Shown here: piece after piece, positions 1 to 8,974 of the stretch
How the letters are laid out: every line of letters begins with the position of its first letter
Position numbering within the stretch: the stretch's first letter is position 1
Origin: Chryseobacterium gleum
Lineage (GTDB): Bacteria > Bacteroidota > Bacteroidia > Flavobacteriales_D > Crocinitomicaceae
Assembly: GCA_945860065.1 (NCBI GenBank)
Contig: CAMAPI010000001.1
Span: forward strand, 1-64,000
DNA length: 64,000 nucleotides
Direction of reading: 5' to 3'
Translations under genes and position numbers: made by a program
The notes under the pieces: model-generated
What the model was told of the DNA's origin: nothing
Database searches by the model: none
What the model saw: the letters and a program-made list of their open reading frames with translations, nothing else

Positions 1-195
1 GTGGGTGATGGTATTTCCTTCGTCGTGTGTTGTTAAACATACATGTACCTTGTTGTATTCATTGGTCCACGTTGGATGATGGTTTTGTTTCTCTATTTCC
101 ACACTCGCTTTCACCATCCAATCGATGGCCTCTTTGAAAGAAGAGAACATAAACGTTTTCTTGAGTTCATTGTTTGATTCGGTCCAGTTGTTCAT
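1..195 (-). CDS. 4a-hydroxytetrahydrobiopterin dehydratase (pterin-4-alpha-carbinolamine dehydratase), C-terminus cut by window edge
   Basis: Reverse-strand translation MNNWTESNNELKKTFMFSSFKEAIDWMVKASVEIEKQNHHPTWTNEYNKVHVCLTTHDEGNTITH has the family HHP...Y..V...L.THD.G.IT pattern; open to position 1. Confidence 0.8.
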   Translation of the reverse strand, partial: MNNWTESNNELKKTFMFSSFKEAIDWMVKASVEIEKQNHHPTWTNEYNKVHVCLTTHDEGNTITH

Positions 196-215
196 GTAGT
201 AAATGTAGGATAATT

Positions 216-285
216 CTATCACCTATCACGTATAAGTAAAAATGTTTTACACGAACATAAAACAACTAAAAGTAGTGTAAAAACA
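216..285. promoter_or_regulatory. Candidate operator region between divergent genes: tandem CTATCAC-CTATCAC (216-229) and inverted repeat TGTTTTACAC (243-252) / GTGTAAAAACA (275-285)
   Basis: Repeats read directly; located between the divergent dehydratase and XRE-pentapeptide genes. Confidence 0.35.
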
Positions 286-319
286 ACCAAATAGTTAATA
301 TAAAGTGAAGTATATGTTT

Positions 320-327
320 TAACTTTG
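320..327 (+). promoter_or_regulatory. Bacteroidota-type -7 element TAACTTTG for the XRE-pentapeptide gene
   Basis: Matches TAnnTTTG, 25 nt before the ATG at 353. Confidence 0.5.
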
Positions 328-352
328 TCATCAAGCATTTAAAAAAAGAATA

Positions 353-1246
353 ATGATCACAGCGAAATCCATTGGAATGAAATTAACGTCAGCCCGAAAA
401 AGCAAAAACTTCTCTCAGGCCACATTTGCGCAGGAACTAGCGTTGAGTCCGCAGGCGGTTGGAAAATGGGAGCGAGGGGAATCGCTTCCGGACATCATTT
501 TACTGTGTCGAATCGCTGAACTATTGGCAGTCGATTTGAATTATTTTTCGGAACAAGGGTCATCACCTGTAGCTATTCAGGAGAAGGAACTACCGCAAGA
601 ACGGAATTCCACCGAATTGGATGCCATCGATAAAAAGAAAAAGCACAATTGGAACATGTCCGAAAGCAACTGGATAAACGTTGACTTCTCAGGCATAAAA
701 AATATTCAAGAAAGGTTTCATGCTGCCAATGTCAAAAAGTGCCAGTTTATCGGTGCTGATTTATCCAACGTGCAAATGAAATCCAACAACCTGGATTACT
801 GTGACTTTAGCCAGGCAAAGTTGACGAATATGCTGATTCAAAAGTCCAATTTTGCACAGTGTTCCTTGAAAAGTGCGAACCTTAAGGAAACAGAATTTGT
901 CAGTTCTTTTCTTTCATCTTGCGATGTAACAAAGTCAGATTTGACCAAGGTACTTTTTTCCTACGCTGGAATCGACAAACTGAATTTTGACCAAGTCGAA
1001 TTGAACCGAACAGCCTTTGTGCATACGCGTCTATCGAATGTGCAATTCAGTGGCACAATGGACCGCTGTTCTTTCGAGAAATGTTCCTTCAGCAAGGTAA
1101 CGTTTCACAAGGTGAAATTCCTTCAAACCTTTTTCAAATACAATGATTTGAAACGGGTGAAATTCACCGACTGTGAAGCGGACCGACTCACCTATGAGTT
1201 ATTAAAACACGGCAAAGCGGATTTGACTGGGATAAGAGTTGTTTAG
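353..1246 (+). CDS. XRE-family HTH DNA-binding protein fused to C-terminal pentapeptide repeats
   Basis: N-term GMKLTSARKSKNFSQATFAQELALSPQAVGKWERGESLPDIILLCRIAELL is an XRE HTH; the rest is tandem A/C(D/N)LXX-type pentapeptides (GADLSNVQMKSNNLDYCDFSQAKLTN...). Confidence 0.85.
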   Translation: MITAKSIGMKLTSARKSKNFSQATFAQELALSPQAVGKWERGESLPDIILLCRIAELLAVDLNYFSEQGSSPVAIQEKELPQERNSTELDAIDKKKKHNWNMSESNWINVDFSGIKNIQERFHAANVKKCQFIGADLSNVQMKSNNLDYCDFSQAKLTNMLIQKSNFAQCSLKSANLKETEFVSSFLSSCDVTKSDLTKVLFSYAGIDKLNFDQVELNRTAFVHTRLSNVQFSGTMDRCSFEKCSFSKVTFHKVKFLQTFFKYNDLKRVKFTDCEADRLTYELLKHGKADLTGIRVV

Positions 1247-1324
1247 TCTGAGGAATTTGAATTAAACTAGTTGTTCAAGTTACTGTCTGATTAATAAAAC
1301 CGAACTTCTTCCCCTTGAAAATGT

Positions 1325-1332
1325 TATTTTTG
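1325..1332 (+). promoter_or_regulatory. -7 element TATTTTTG for dxr
   Basis: TAnnTTTG match ending 4 nt before the dxr ATG (1337). Confidence 0.4.
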
Positions 1333-1336
1333 TTCT

Positions 1337-2503
1337 ATGAATTCGAAAAAAGGCATCGCCATCTTAGGATCTACTGGATCCATCGGAACCCAAGCGCTTG
1401 AAGTACTGGAAACGTATCCCGATTACTTTGATTTACAAGTATTAACGGCTGGTAAAAATGCCGACTTGTTAATCGAACAAGCGCTGAAATACCACCCGAA
1501 TTCTGTGGTGATTGGCGATGAATCACTCTACCAAAAGGTAAAGGATGCACTTTGGAACCAGGACATTCACGTATACGCTGGCGAACAAGCACTGTGTCAA
1601 GTAGTGGAATCGAATGAAGTTCACACCGTGTTGACAGCTCTAGTTGGTTACGCCGGACTCAAACCAACGATTCATGCGATTGAAGCTGGAAAAACGATTG
1701 CCCTTGCAAACAAGGAAACCTTGGTCGTTGCTGGTGAACTCATCACGAAATTAGCGAAGGAAAAAGGAGTGAATATTTATCCGGTGGATTCCGAACACTC
1801 TGCGATTTTTCAATGTTTGGTCGGAGAATATCAGAATCCAATTGAAAAAATATATCTAACGGCTTCCGGTGGACCTTTCCGTGGATTCACCTATGAGCAA
1901 TTGCAAACGGTGAGTTTGGCGCAGGCGTTAAAACACCCAAACTGGTCCATGGGGGCGAAGATCACCATCGATTCTGCTAGTTTGATGAACAAAGGATTGG
2001 AAGTCATTGAAGCAAAATGGTTATTTGGCCTGCAAACGGATCAAATTGATGTCATCGTGCATCCGCAGTCCATCGTGCATAGTTTGGTGCAGTTTGAAGA
2101 TGGAAGTATGAAAGCGCAAATGGGACTCCCAGATATGAAGCTTCCGATTCAGTATGCGCTAACGTTTCCACAACGACTCCCAACAAATTTCCCGCGTTTC
2201 AATTTCATGGATTACCCACAATTAACGTTTGAAGCGCCAGATAGAAAGGTGTTTAAAAACCTTGACCTTGCTTTTAAAGTCATGGACATGCATGGAACCG
2301 CAGCTTGTTCTTTAAATGCAGCGAATGAAATAGCAGCGGATGCTTTCTTAAATGAAAAAATTAGTTTTCTGGAAATTGCTGAAATCAATCAAGCGGTGGT
2401 CGAATCGGCAAGCAATGTCTTGACTCCAACGTACGAACAGTACGTTCAGGCGGATGAAGTTGCCCGTGAAGCAGCCCGTGAATTTATCCGTAAAATCTCT
2501 TAA
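1337..2503 (+). CDS. dxr: 1-deoxy-D-xylulose 5-phosphate reductoisomerase
   Basis: GSTGSIGTQALEV, ALANKETLVVAGE, PVDSEHSAIFQCL motifs; full length. Confidence 0.95.
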   Translation: MNSKKGIAILGSTGSIGTQALEVLETYPDYFDLQVLTAGKNADLLIEQALKYHPNSVVIGDESLYQKVKDALWNQDIHVYAGEQALCQVVESNEVHTVLTALVGYAGLKPTIHAIEAGKTIALANKETLVVAGELITKLAKEKGVNIYPVDSEHSAIFQCLVGEYQNPIEKIYLTASGGPFRGFTYEQLQTVSLAQALKHPNWSMGAKITIDSASLMNKGLEVIEAKWLFGLQTDQIDVIVHPQSIVHSLVQFEDGSMKAQMGLPDMKLPIQYALTFPQRLPTNFPRFNFMDYPQLTFEAPDRKVFKNLDLAFKVMDMHGTAACSLNAANEIAADAFLNEKISFLEIAEINQAVVESASNVLTPTYEQYVQADEVAREAAREFIRKIS

Positions 2504-5500
2504 AAGAACGCTCGTAATTCCATCGATCCGTTGTGAATGGTTCTGGATGTTCCCGTGTCTCGTCCGCTATATTGCAGCGTCATTTGTAGGTTTTTGGACA
2601 AAGTGCGCTGGTAGCCAATGGTCCAAGTAAAGTTCGTTCCAGGTTTGAGTGATTCCAACAATTCATAACCGATTGCGGATTGCGCGGATCCGGTATAATC
2701 CAATTGAATCCATTTAAATTCTCCTTGAAATCCTCCTTTTTCCGTTTGATTTTGCTTCCACGTAAGTCCAAGTTCTTTGAGCATACACGTTTCGCCACCG
2801 TAAACTGCTTCATTCTGTTTGTTGGAAATCCTTCCCGTTAAAGCATAACGCGAATTCGTGGATCCTTGGTAAATCAAACTTTGCTGAACTTGGCGGTAGC
2901 CATAAACGTAGTTCCTTCCACTGGTGTAATCTGCTAAACTTGACTTTGTGCCCATTTTCGCACTCGATTCAATGGAAAAAGTGGGATGAACATTCCAACG
3001 AAGTAAAATTTCCTGACTTTTCTGGCTGCGCGCATCTTGTCCATTGGCCAATAAATTCTTGGTGTCGTTTTGCTGCACTTGATACTCCGCTGTAAAGATT
3101 TTCCCCATCCGATTGAAGAATAGGGAATTGTTCATGGTAATGGATGAACTGACTAAACTGCTGTTTGCGATATCGTTGAAAAAGGGATTAAACGCACTTT
3201 CCAGGTTAAATTCATTGATTTTCCGCTGCATGCGCAAGCGCGCTTGGTCGGAGAATTTTCCCAGTACTTTTTTCCACGTTTGTTGATCGTTCCAAATGCG
3301 TTCTGGCCGCCAAAAAATACTTTGATTGTACTCGTTTGAAAAGGTGTTTGCGTAGTCATTGCTTGGAATAAAGATTCGAATGTAACTCGCTTGATCAATG
3401 TACTGAGCGATTTCAAATTCATTTAAATCTTTGATTCCGTCGTTGTTGTAGTCAATCCACGTGTAAAGCCCTTGTCCATCATTGACTTTCAAATACTGAA
3501 ACTGTCTTTTCTGTTCCAATCCGGATCCAACTTCATAAAAGGTATTGATGATTAACGCGTTTTTGAAAAATCGTCCTTCGTAATCGATGCGTCCCACCAA
3601 GGAATTCTCCGGTGTTTGCGGAAGCAAAACGCTATCGAGTATTTCCAGCGAACGGTACGCACTTAAAATGGTCAAACGCTGATTTTTGAGCTGATTCCAA
3701 CTGAGTTCTGCCCCAGCTGTTTTCGCTTTTGCGGCATTTCTTAATAGCAAGGAATCACTTCGTTGATCGATGCGTTCGCGGTAATAAAGTTTATATTGAT
3801 AGGAACTGGTGTCCGCATTGGACAGGTAAAACTGATAGTCAAAAAACTGATAACTAGGTGTGCTCATCAAAGAATCTGCGAGGAAAACGTTTCGTTCGTG
3901 ATCATCCTTGTAGCCCAATTTGATATTCCCTAGTTGCTTGGAAAGATCCACGCGGTGTCGCACAAATGAATTGCTTCCATTTGCAGTACTTGCCTTGGAT
4001 GTTAAGGCACTAGCATCCCAATTCGCGGACCATCCGCTTTGCTTCCAATTTCCCTCGGAAAACAAACGCGAACCGTTGAAATCACTGCCAATGGAATAAT
4101 TTTGCGCCTCGAGTTTGGCCAATCCTTTTTGTTTATCCGCCAACTTAATTCCTGTAAGAAAGGAGGTTTGTTGTCCAACAAAGTTTTTGTTTCGCGTATT
4201 CCAATCTCGATCAAATTCAACCTTTCTGTATTGCTCAATGGGACTAAAGGAACGACTTAAATACTCGAAATCCAGATAGGTTTCAAAGGAAACCGCTTGC
4301 CATTGATCTTTTTTCAACGGGATTTGCTGCACTAATTTAGAGCGATTCGAGAATCCTTGGTCATCCTTAGCGTCCAAACGCGAAAAGGTGTTTTGATCAT
4401 TTGTAGTTAGGGCGGACTCGGTTTCAATGCGCATCGTTGGACTCACTTGAAACTGGATTCCAGCGGAGACCATTTGTTTTTGTTTGGGAGTGATCACACT
4501 TCGATTGGGAGAAAAGTCACCTTGTTGAATTCCGGCAACGGGCGCCACCCATTTGTATACTTTTCCTAAGGCATTATACGAATCTAGTACGTAATCTCCT
4601 TTGTTTTGTCCAACATATTGAAAGGATGCTCGGTAATGTGCAAGCGCTGGATCCACGCTAAAAACCAGGACAGAGTCAAACGTGAGGGAATCGATTAATT
4701 GATACAACAATTGATTCTCGCTGTAGCCAACTGAATCGATGCTGTTCACCACTGCCTGCGATAAATCATCGCCAATTTGTGATAGACCATACTTTTGCGC
4801 GCTGCTTAAGTCCTGCTGTAAGGATTGATTTTTCGCGTCTTGCTCACTGTAGGCATTAAACCAAATTTGACCTTTTTTTAATTCAAGTCGCGTTGCGCTT
4901 TGAAGCAGTGAACGTGCATAATTTTGATCGGAGTACTGAAATTCTGCTACAATACGGATGTCCTTGGTAATTAAATGCCGAGAAGTAAAAATAAGTTCGG
5001 AGGTATTGTAGTCAATCGTGTAATCGAATTCTTGTCCGCGCATGAGTAATTTTCCATCGATGTAAATGCGCTCCGTTCCCGAGAGAATGGTAATGAATGG
5101 TTCGTTTTCAGCTCCTCTCAAGCGATATGGACCTTGATTGGCTTCCACTCCTTGAATGATTTGACGGTTGAATTTTCCTTTGGAGAGCGCGACGCTATTT
5201 TGGGTAAACCATTTGGCATCAGTGGCTGTTTTCCCTTGAAATTCTGAACTGATTCCTTGTCCACGTTTTTTGTAGTTCATGAAATATCCGGCCGGCTTCG
5301 ACAACCAAAAATCACCCGTAATTAACTTGAACTGATCGTTCGACAATTGAATGTACACTTGATCGAATTCTTGCAGTTTATTGGTGTTGCCATCCGCTTG
5401 AAGGGGAATATTCGCATCCGAAATAGATGCGGTTAATTTTAAGTTGTCACTAATCATTCCGTTTAGCTCTAAGTTTAAGGCGGAGTTAATCCCCAAACTT

Positions 5501-5952
5501 TGCTTATTTCCAAAGCTCAATCCTCTCGAAATACTGCCATTTTTTGTGATTTCATTCCCTCCAAAAAGAGTTGGATCAGCGGTATTTGCTTCGATCTTAA
5601 ATAGGTCTCGCTCACTAAAAGGACGACCTTGAAAAATGAGCGTAGTGTCCCGTTTTAGATACTGTTTGGTGAAATCAAAGGGCCAAACTTGGTAGGAAAG
5701 TGTTAATGTGTCTGTTGATTCCTCGATTAATCTAAACTTAGCAGAAAGAAAATCGATTTTATAAGCACTCGCTTTTAAGGTATCCTTGCCAACGATTACC
5801 ACAAAGGAACTTGGATAAATACTCAGCGTGTCGATGCGCTTCCACTCAGTGCTAAATTTTTGATGAACGATGCGGTGATTCCCATTTTGGGCTTTTGCTC
5901 CAATGGAAATAAAACAAAACAAGAAGAAGGTCCAAAAATAGTTCGGCATCAT
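2500..5952 (-). CDS. Large conserved outer-membrane beta-barrel-like protein of unknown function
   Basis: Signal peptide (MMPNYFWTFFLFCFISIGAKAQ), alternating hydrophobic/aromatic strands, C-terminal phenylalanine (ELRAFF*), 1150 aa. Confidence 0.65.
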   Translation of the reverse strand: MMPNYFWTFFLFCFISIGAKAQNGNHRIVHQKFSTEWKRIDTLSIYPSSFVVIVGKDTLKASAYKIDFLSAKFRLIEESTDTLTLSYQVWPFDFTKQYLKRDTTLIFQGRPFSERDLFKIEANTADPTLFGGNEITKNGSISRGLSFGNKQSLGINSALNLELNGMISDNLKLTASISDANIPLQADGNTNKLQEFDQVYIQLSNDQFKLITGDFWLSKPAGYFMNYKKRGQGISSEFQGKTATDAKWFTQNSVALSKGKFNRQIIQGVEANQGPYRLRGAENEPFITILSGTERIYIDGKLLMRGQEFDYTIDYNTSELIFTSRHLITKDIRIVAEFQYSDQNYARSLLQSATRLELKKGQIWFNAYSEQDAKNQSLQQDLSSAQKYGLSQIGDDLSQAVVNSIDSVGYSENQLLYQLIDSLTFDSVLVFSVDPALAHYRASFQYVGQNKGDYVLDSYNALGKVYKWVAPVAGIQQGDFSPNRSVITPKQKQMVSAGIQFQVSPTMRIETESALTTNDQNTFSRLDAKDDQGFSNRSKLVQQIPLKKDQWQAVSFETYLDFEYLSRSFSPIEQYRKVEFDRDWNTRNKNFVGQQTSFLTGIKLADKQKGLAKLEAQNYSIGSDFNGSRLFSEGNWKQSGWSANWDASALTSKASTANGSNSFVRHRVDLSKQLGNIKLGYKDDHERNVFLADSLMSTPSYQFFDYQFYLSNADTSSYQYKLYYRERIDQRSDSLLLRNAAKAKTAGAELSWNQLKNQRLTILSAYRSLEILDSVLLPQTPENSLVGRIDYEGRFFKNALIINTFYEVGSGLEQKRQFQYLKVNDGQGLYTWIDYNNDGIKDLNEFEIAQYIDQASYIRIFIPSNDYANTFSNEYNQSIFWRPERIWNDQQTWKKVLGKFSDQARLRMQRKINEFNLESAFNPFFNDIANSSLVSSSITMNNSLFFNRMGKIFTAEYQVQQNDTKNLLANGQDARSQKSQEILLRWNVHPTFSIESSAKMGTKSSLADYTSGRNYVYGYRQVQQSLIYQGSTNSRYALTGRISNKQNEAVYGGETCMLKELGLTWKQNQTEKGGFQGEFKWIQLDYTGSAQSAIGYELLESLKPGTNFTWTIGYQRTLSKNLQMTLQYSGRDTGTSRTIHNGSMELRAFF

Positions 5953-5958
5953 GCCTTA

Positions 5959-5966
5959 CGAAGATA
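5959..5966 (-). promoter_or_regulatory. -7-like element TATCTTCG for the 1150-aa protein gene
   Basis: Reverse-strand TATCTTCG 6 nt before the start codon; one mismatch to TAnnTTTG. Confidence 0.35.
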
Positions 5967-6077
5967 AGGTTGTTGGCTTGATTAACGTTCGAAATGCCAA
6001 TAGATTGTTTAAGAAACGATTATTTTGTTCGTCCATCGACAATTGACTCCGCAACTTAATAATCTTCGTTCGTTTTG

Positions 6078-7349
6078 TTAATCGATGCGATCAAATCCGG
6101 TATACGGACGAAGTGCTTCAGGAATGACGATGCCATTTTCATCCTGGTGATTTTCCAATAAGGCAGCAACGATTCTTGGCAAAGCAAGTGCAGATCCATT
6201 CAAGGTATGACAAAGTTGAGATTTTTTGTCCACATCTTTAAAACGTAACTTCAAACGGTTTGCTTGGAAGGTGTCGAAACGAGAAACGGAACTTACTTCC
6301 AACCATTTTTCTTGCGCAGCGGAGTACACTTCAAAGTCGTAGGTCATGGCAGATGCAAAGCCCATATCACCGCCACATAAGCGTAAAATACGGAACTGAA
6401 GTCCAAGTTTGTCTAAAAGTCCTTTTACGTGTTCCATCATGTCTTCCAATGCTTGTGCGGTATTCGATGGATGTTCAACGCGGACAATTTCCACTTTATC
6501 AAACTGATGAAGGCGGTTTAATCCTCGTACATCTTTTCCGTAAGATCCAGCTTCTCTTCTAAAACATGGCGTATAACCACACATTTTTATCGAGAAATCG
6601 GGACCAGGTAAAATAACATCTCTGTAAATATTTGTCAAGGGAACTTCTGCCGTTGGAATCATGTAAAAGTCGTCCTCTTTCATGTAGTACATTTGTCCTT
6701 CCTTGTCCGGAAGTTGTCCTGTTCCAATTCCACTTGCTTCGTTCACCATCAACGGTGCTTGTATTTCTTCGTAACCTACTTTGCTTGCTTCTTCTAGAAA
6801 GAACTGAATTAACGCACGTTGTAATTTTGCTCCTTTTCCACGGTAAAACGGGAATCCAGCACCTGTCACTTTCACGCCTAATTCAAAATCGATGAGGTTG
6901 TATTTTTTCGCTAAATCCCAGTGGGGCAATGCGTCAAATCCAAAATTCGGTGCGCTTCCTTGCTCGTAAACAGTTTCGTTATCGTTTGCGTCACGTCCAC
7001 TTGGAACAAGTTCATTCGGTACGTTTGGCAAGGTATAAAGCAATTTGGTGATTTGCTCATCTAATTTGTCTACCGTAGACTTTAATGAAGCCTCCTGAAC
7101 TTTGAGTCCAGCCGTACGTTCTTTCAACGAAGCCGCTTCCGCTTGTTTTCCCGCCTTGAATAATTCTCCAATGGAACGAGCCAATTGATTCATTTCCGCA
7201 GCGATGTTATCTAAGTCAGTCTTTGCCGCACGCCATTCAACATCTTTGCTTAGAATCTCGTCTAAAGTCGATTCTGCATGGATATTTCGTTTTAATAGTC
7301 CCTCGACTAAAGCGTCTTTTTCGGCACGAATGCGTTGAATTTCTAACAT
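6078..7349 (-). CDS. serS: Seryl-tRNA synthetase
   Basis: Coiled-coil N-terminus plus class II motifs (IPTAEVPLTNIYRD, CFRREAGSYGKDVRGLNRLHQFDKVE, NGSALALPRIVAALLENHQ). Confidence 0.96.
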   Translation of the reverse strand: MLEIQRIRAEKDALVEGLLKRNIHAESTLDEILSKDVEWRAAKTDLDNIAAEMNQLARSIGELFKAGKQAEAASLKERTAGLKVQEASLKSTVDKLDEQITKLLYTLPNVPNELVPSGRDANDNETVYEQGSAPNFGFDALPHWDLAKKYNLIDFELGVKVTGAGFPFYRGKGAKLQRALIQFFLEEASKVGYEEIQAPLMVNEASGIGTGQLPDKEGQMYYMKEDDFYMIPTAEVPLTNIYRDVILPGPDFSIKMCGYTPCFRREAGSYGKDVRGLNRLHQFDKVEIVRVEHPSNTAQALEDMMEHVKGLLDKLGLQFRILRLCGGDMGFASAMTYDFEVYSAAQEKWLEVSSVSRFDTFQANRLKLRFKDVDKKSQLCHTLNGSALALPRIVAALLENHQDENGIVIPEALRPYTGFDRID

Positions 7350-7368
7350 ATCAGTTTATTTGCGAAAA

Positions 7369-7376
7369 CAAAAGTA
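7369..7376 (-). promoter_or_regulatory. -7 element TACTTTTG for serS
   Basis: Reverse-strand TAnnTTTG match 19 nt upstream of the serS start. Confidence 0.45.
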
Positions 7377-7498
7377 ATGAATTGAGGCGAAAATTCCGCT
7401 CAAATCCAAACGGGATAAAGAAAATAAGTCTGTGGGTTGTTAATAGTACCCTGTTGATTTCTCCTAATTCATTCCCGTTATTAGGACAGCTATTTTAC

Positions 7499-7506
7499 TA
7501 ATTTTG
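7499..7506 (+). promoter_or_regulatory. -7 element TAATTTTG for dut
   Basis: TAnnTTTG match 16 nt before the ATG at 7523. Confidence 0.45.
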
Positions 7507-7522
7507 ACTACAATTAGATAAA

Positions 7523-7957
7523 ATGCAGGTAAAAATCACCAATAAGTCCAAACATGACTTGCCGAAGTACGAAACGACAGGGTCTTCTGGTATGGATATC
7601 CGCGCAAACATCGACGAAGCAGTTTCTTTAAAATCCATGCAGCGCAGTTTAATCAAAACGGGATTGTTTTTGGAAATGGATCCATCCATTGAATGTCAAA
7701 TTCGTCCGCGGAGTGGTTTAGCGCTAAAAAAAGGCTTAACCGTTTTGAATACGCCGGGGACGGTGGATGCAGATTACCGCGGCGAAGTCGGGGTGATATT
7801 AATCAATTTATCCGAAGAAGAAGTCATCATTGAAGACGGCGAACGCATTGCGCAAATGGTGTTTTGTCCCGTTCAAAAAGTAACCTTAACAGAAGTCACG
7901 GAACTCACAGATTCAGCGCGCGGAGCGGGTGGATTTGGGAGTACGGGAGTAAAATAA
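7523..7957 (+). CDS. dut: dUTP diphosphatase
   Basis: [49 protein letters not shown] motifs. Confidence 0.96.
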   Translation: MQVKITNKSKHDLPKYETTGSSGMDIRANIDEAVSLKSMQRSLIKTGLFLEMDPSIECQIRPRSGLALKKGLTVLNTPGTVDADYRGEVGVILINLSEEEVIIEDGERIAQMVFCPVQKVTLTEVTELTDSARGAGGFGSTGVK

Positions 7958-7963
7958 CGTATT

Positions 7964-8974
7964 ATGAATGTAATCATTCCAATGGCTGGAAGAGGCAGCC
8001 GACTTAGACCACATACCTTAACGGTTCCAAAACCACTGGTTCCGGTTGGCGGAAAACCAATTGTTCACCGTCTAGTCGAAGACATTGCGCGCGTCTGTGC
8101 AGAGAAAATCGATGAAATCGCTTTTGTGGTTGGGGAGTTTGGAACCGAAGTAGAGCAAGAATTACTCGCTGTAGCCGAGAAATTGGGAGCAAAAGGCTCC
8201 ATCCATTACCAACTCAAACCTTTGGGAACGGCGCATGCCGTGCTGTGCGCTGCTGACAAATTAAAGGGTCCAGTTGTCGTAGCATTTGCCGATACCTTAT
8301 TCAAAGCCGACTTTAAAATCAGCTCAGAAGATGAAGGGATTTTATGGGTGAAGCAAATCGAAGACCCAAGTGCTTTTGGCGTGATTAAAATGAATGAGTT
8401 GGGTGAAATTATCGATTTCGTGGAAAAACCAAAAGAATTTGTTTCCGATTTGGCGATGATAGGCATCTATTATTTCCGAGACGGGGAGCGTTTACACAAG
8501 GAATTACAGTACTTAATAGACAATGACGTCATTAAAAGCGGTGAATATCAGCTACCTGATGCCCTTCGTCGTTTAACAGAATCGGGAGTTATTTTCAAAC
8601 CGGGAACTGTTTCTGAATGGCTCGACTGTGGTAACAAAGAAGTAACCGTTCATACCAATCAACGTGTGTTAGAATTTGATTATGCCTCCGGACTTTCCAT
8701 GCAAGCCGCAAGCGCAACATGCACAAATTCAGTGATTATTCAACCGTGCTTTATCGGTAAAAATGTGAAGATTCATGCATCTGTTATTGGACCACATGTT
8801 TCCATCGGCGCTGATTCGGTCATCGAAAATGCCATCATACGAAATACAAATATTCAGCAAAATACGCGTATCTCGAATGCGAATATTGTGGATTCCATGC
8901 TTGGCTCGAATGTTGTATATCAGGGACGATCAAAAGACCTAAGTTTGGGTGACTTTAGCACGACACATGAATAA
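7964..8974 (+). CDS. NTP-transferase family sugar nucleotidyltransferase (with left-handed beta-helix C-terminus)
   Basis: N-terminal MNVIIPMAGRGSRLRPHTLTVPKPLVPVGGKPI; hexapeptide-like C-terminus. Confidence 0.88.
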   Translation: MNVIIPMAGRGSRLRPHTLTVPKPLVPVGGKPIVHRLVEDIARVCAEKIDEIAFVVGEFGTEVEQELLAVAEKLGAKGSIHYQLKPLGTAHAVLCAADKLKGPVVVAFADTLFKADFKISSEDEGILWVKQIEDPSAFGVIKMNELGEIIDFVEKPKEFVSDLAMIGIYYFRDGERLHKELQYLIDNDVIKSGEYQLPDALRRLTESGVIFKPGTVSEWLDCGNKEVTVHTNQRVLEFDYASGLSMQAASATCTNSVIIQPCFIGKNVKIHASVIGPHVSIGADSVIENAIIRNTNIQQNTRISNANIVDSMLGSNVVYQGRSKDLSLGDFSTTHE

